DNA from: Filimonas zeae
Lineage (GTDB): Bacteria > Bacteroidota > Bacteroidia > Chitinophagales > Chitinophagaceae
Length of the DNA: 64,000 nucleotides
Assembly: GCF_014641615.1 (NCBI RefSeq)
Contig: NZ_BMIB01000002.1
Span: 1,178,001-1,242,000 of the forward strand
Direction: 5' to 3'
In this document: positions 63,130 through 64,000 of the stretch, one piece after another
How the letters are laid out: the number at the start of each line of letters is the position of its first letter
How positions within the stretch are numbered: position 1 is the stretch's first letter
Notes under the pieces: generated by a model
What the model was told of the DNA's origin: nothing
What the model saw: the letters and a program-made list of their open reading frames with translations, nothing else
The model's database searches: none
Made by a program: the position numbers and the translations under genes

Positions 63130-63151
63130 ACCTGCCGGTTCACCGGTAGGT
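63130..63151 (+). terminator. weak hairpin between HU and the ArsR-like gene
   Basis: Nine-bp stem ACCTGCCGG/CCGGTAGGT (one wobble) with a TTCA loop behind the HU stop. The following tract is only partly T-rich. Confidence 0.45.
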
Positions 63152-63175
63152 ATTTCCCCTACTTAAATTATTAGC

Positions 63176-63514
63176 ATGGCAAAGAAAGCAGTTACTCCTA
63201 AAAGCAGCAACAACAGCGCTGACAGTTTAGCGTTTAATAAATCTGCACTGAAACAGAATGTATTAATTCTGAGAGCAATTGACCACCCGTTGCGTCAGAA
63301 GTTACTGAAGTTGATTGACAAGAAGAAGAACATTACTGTTAAAGAGATCAAAGCTAAAAATGTTATTGATGGCGTTATCGTATCTCAACACTTAGCTATT
63401 CTCAGAAAAGCAGGCCTTGTTACATCCGAAAAATTTGGCCGCATTGTTAGTTATACTATTAACTATGCCACCTTTGATAAGGCAATGGCTAAGTTTAACG
63501 AAGTATCCAAATAA
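63176..63514 (+). CDS. ArsR-like winged-helix regulator
   Basis: A 112-aa small winged-helix protein. The core VLILRAIDHPLRQKLLKLID and IVSQHLAILRKAGLVTSEKF (recognition helix and wing) match the ArsR type; the N-terminal 25 residues are basic and disordered-looking. No metal-binding CxC pair is visible, so a metal role is unlikely. It lies 75 bp after HU with a weak hairpin between, and ends in a good terminator. Confidence 0.85.
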   Translation: MAKKAVTPKSSNNSADSLAFNKSALKQNVLILRAIDHPLRQKLLKLIDKKKNITVKEIKAKNVIDGVIVSQHLAILRKAGLVTSEKFGRIVSYTINYATFDKAMAKFNEVSK

Positions 63515-63526
63515 GTTCGAGAGCGT

Positions 63527-63553
63527 AAAGGCAGCTACAGCTGCCTTTTTTTT
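63527..63553 (+). terminator. terminator of the ArsR-like gene
   Basis: Ten-bp perfect stem (AAAGGCAGCT/AGCTGCCTTT) with a 2-nt loop as written (so the effective loop is larger), followed by a T run. Confidence 0.8.
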
Positions 63554-64000
63554 ATTTTCTCCATTGAAAGTAGAACACGCTTCCTTCTCCCGGTTGCGAT
63601 TCTACCCATATCTTCCCTCCCTGTTCTTCTATCAGCATTTTAAGAATGTTCAGGCCCACTCCTGTACTGCTGTCCTGCGTAGCTGATGTATTGCCGGCAA
63701 CATGAAACAGCTGAAATATCTTTTTACGATCTTCCTTGGTAATACCCGGCCCATTATCCTTTACATAAAACTCATAAAAGCCGTCCACTTCCTGGCACCC
63801 CACCTGAATAACGCCCTGCTCCTTGTTGTTATACTTAATGGCGTTGCTGATTAAATTCTGAAACACCTGTTGCAGCTTCAATTTAGTGGTAATTACCACC
63901 GGCATATCGGTAACAACATCAATGTTTATATGCTTAGGCGGGAACAGCAGGTAAGCAATCTGTAATACCAACTCACGCACATCTACTTCTTCTTTAGTTT
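63552..64000 (-). CDS. histidine kinase, C-terminal part (cut by window edge)
   Basis: Partial HATPase_c region reading in from the right edge: N-box LISNAIKYNN, G1 KDNGPGITKED, G2 TGVGLNILKML, then the ending EGSVFYFQWRK. The frame stays open to base 64000, so the N-terminal sensor and H-box lie outside the window. It is convergent with the ArsR-like gene. Confidence 0.85.
   Translation of the reverse strand, partial: TKEEVDVRELVLQIAYLLFPPKHINIDVVTDMPVVITTKLKLQQVFQNLISNAIKYNNKEQGVIQVGCQEVDGFYEFYVKDNGPGITKEDRKKIFQLFHVAGNTSATQDSSTGVGLNILKMLIEEQGGKIWVESQPGEGSVFYFQWRK

Overview
The window looks like a chromosomal stretch from a member of the Bacteroidota, most likely the Chitinophagaceae (Chitinophaga/Niastella/Filimonas-like). 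The evidence is lineage-typical gene families: a PorP/SprF-type partner protein, a giant protein with a type B type-IX-secretion sorting domain, DUF4249 lipoproteins beside a TonB-dependent receptor, FecR/DUF4974 and DUF4920 proteins. Several -7 promoter elements of the Bacteroidota form TAnnTTTG also sit just upstream of genes.

Layout. 1-3.8 kb (minus): an adenylate-forming PaaK-like enzyme (cut by the window edge) in an operon with a PLP-dependent decarboxylase, then an unknown 217-aa protein. 3.8-7.9 kb: an AT-rich non-coding stretch with two strong hairpins, a small outer-membrane barrel, a YwqK/MORN-like repeat lipid-envelope protein, an array of seven exact 21-bp repeats, and an unknown protein with coiled-coil and Fn3-like parts. 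7.5-9.2 kb (minus): a toxin-antitoxin-like locus (small antitoxin candidate, zeta-type P-loop toxin interrupted by an in-frame amber codon, DUF5071 protein) and tRNA-Asp.

9.7-20.3 kb (minus) is the most interesting block. It is a seven-gene, tightly packed operon carrying a MoxR-vWA-beta-propeller (bpX) ternary system: a helical accessory protein, a MoxR AAA+ ATPase, a bpX2-like protein, a vWA plus beta-propeller protein with a degenerate MIDAS, and a bpX6-like/TM/TPR protein. It continues with gaps of only 12-13 bp into a GH63-type glucosidase and a YWTD-like propeller lipoprotein. Such ternary systems are predicted NTP-dependent conflict or signalling machines with no settled function. A divergent gene set (SDR oxidoreductase, unknown protein, SET-domain methyltransferase) follows.

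22-36 kb: a divergent NarL-type regulator (phospho-acceptor Asp missing) and membrane histidine kinase; a BtuB-like TonB receptor; a DUF4249 / TonB receptor / DUF4249 set; a histone-H1-like basic protein downstream of a perfect 18-bp LacI-type palindrome; a GH106-type rhamnosidase; and a SnoaL-like protein. 35.6-44.4 kb: a membrane coiled-coil protein, PorP/SprF, and a 2226-aa FG-GAP/TIG/12xIg/PKD/CHU_C surface protein.

44.5-50.4 kb is a signalling island: three histidine kinases, two NarL-type regulators and a DUF4920 protein. A 19-bp dyad-containing element is repeated upstream of two of its transcription units. 50.5-60.8 kb: MscS channel; ECF sigma / anti-sigma / DUF4097-like protein / TonB receptor operon; a divergent histidine kinase and LytTR regulator; FecR and a lone carboxypeptidase-regulatory domain without a sigma factor. 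61-64 kb: DbpA-like DEAD-box helicase, HU, an ArsR-like regulator, and the C-terminal end of another histidine kinase.
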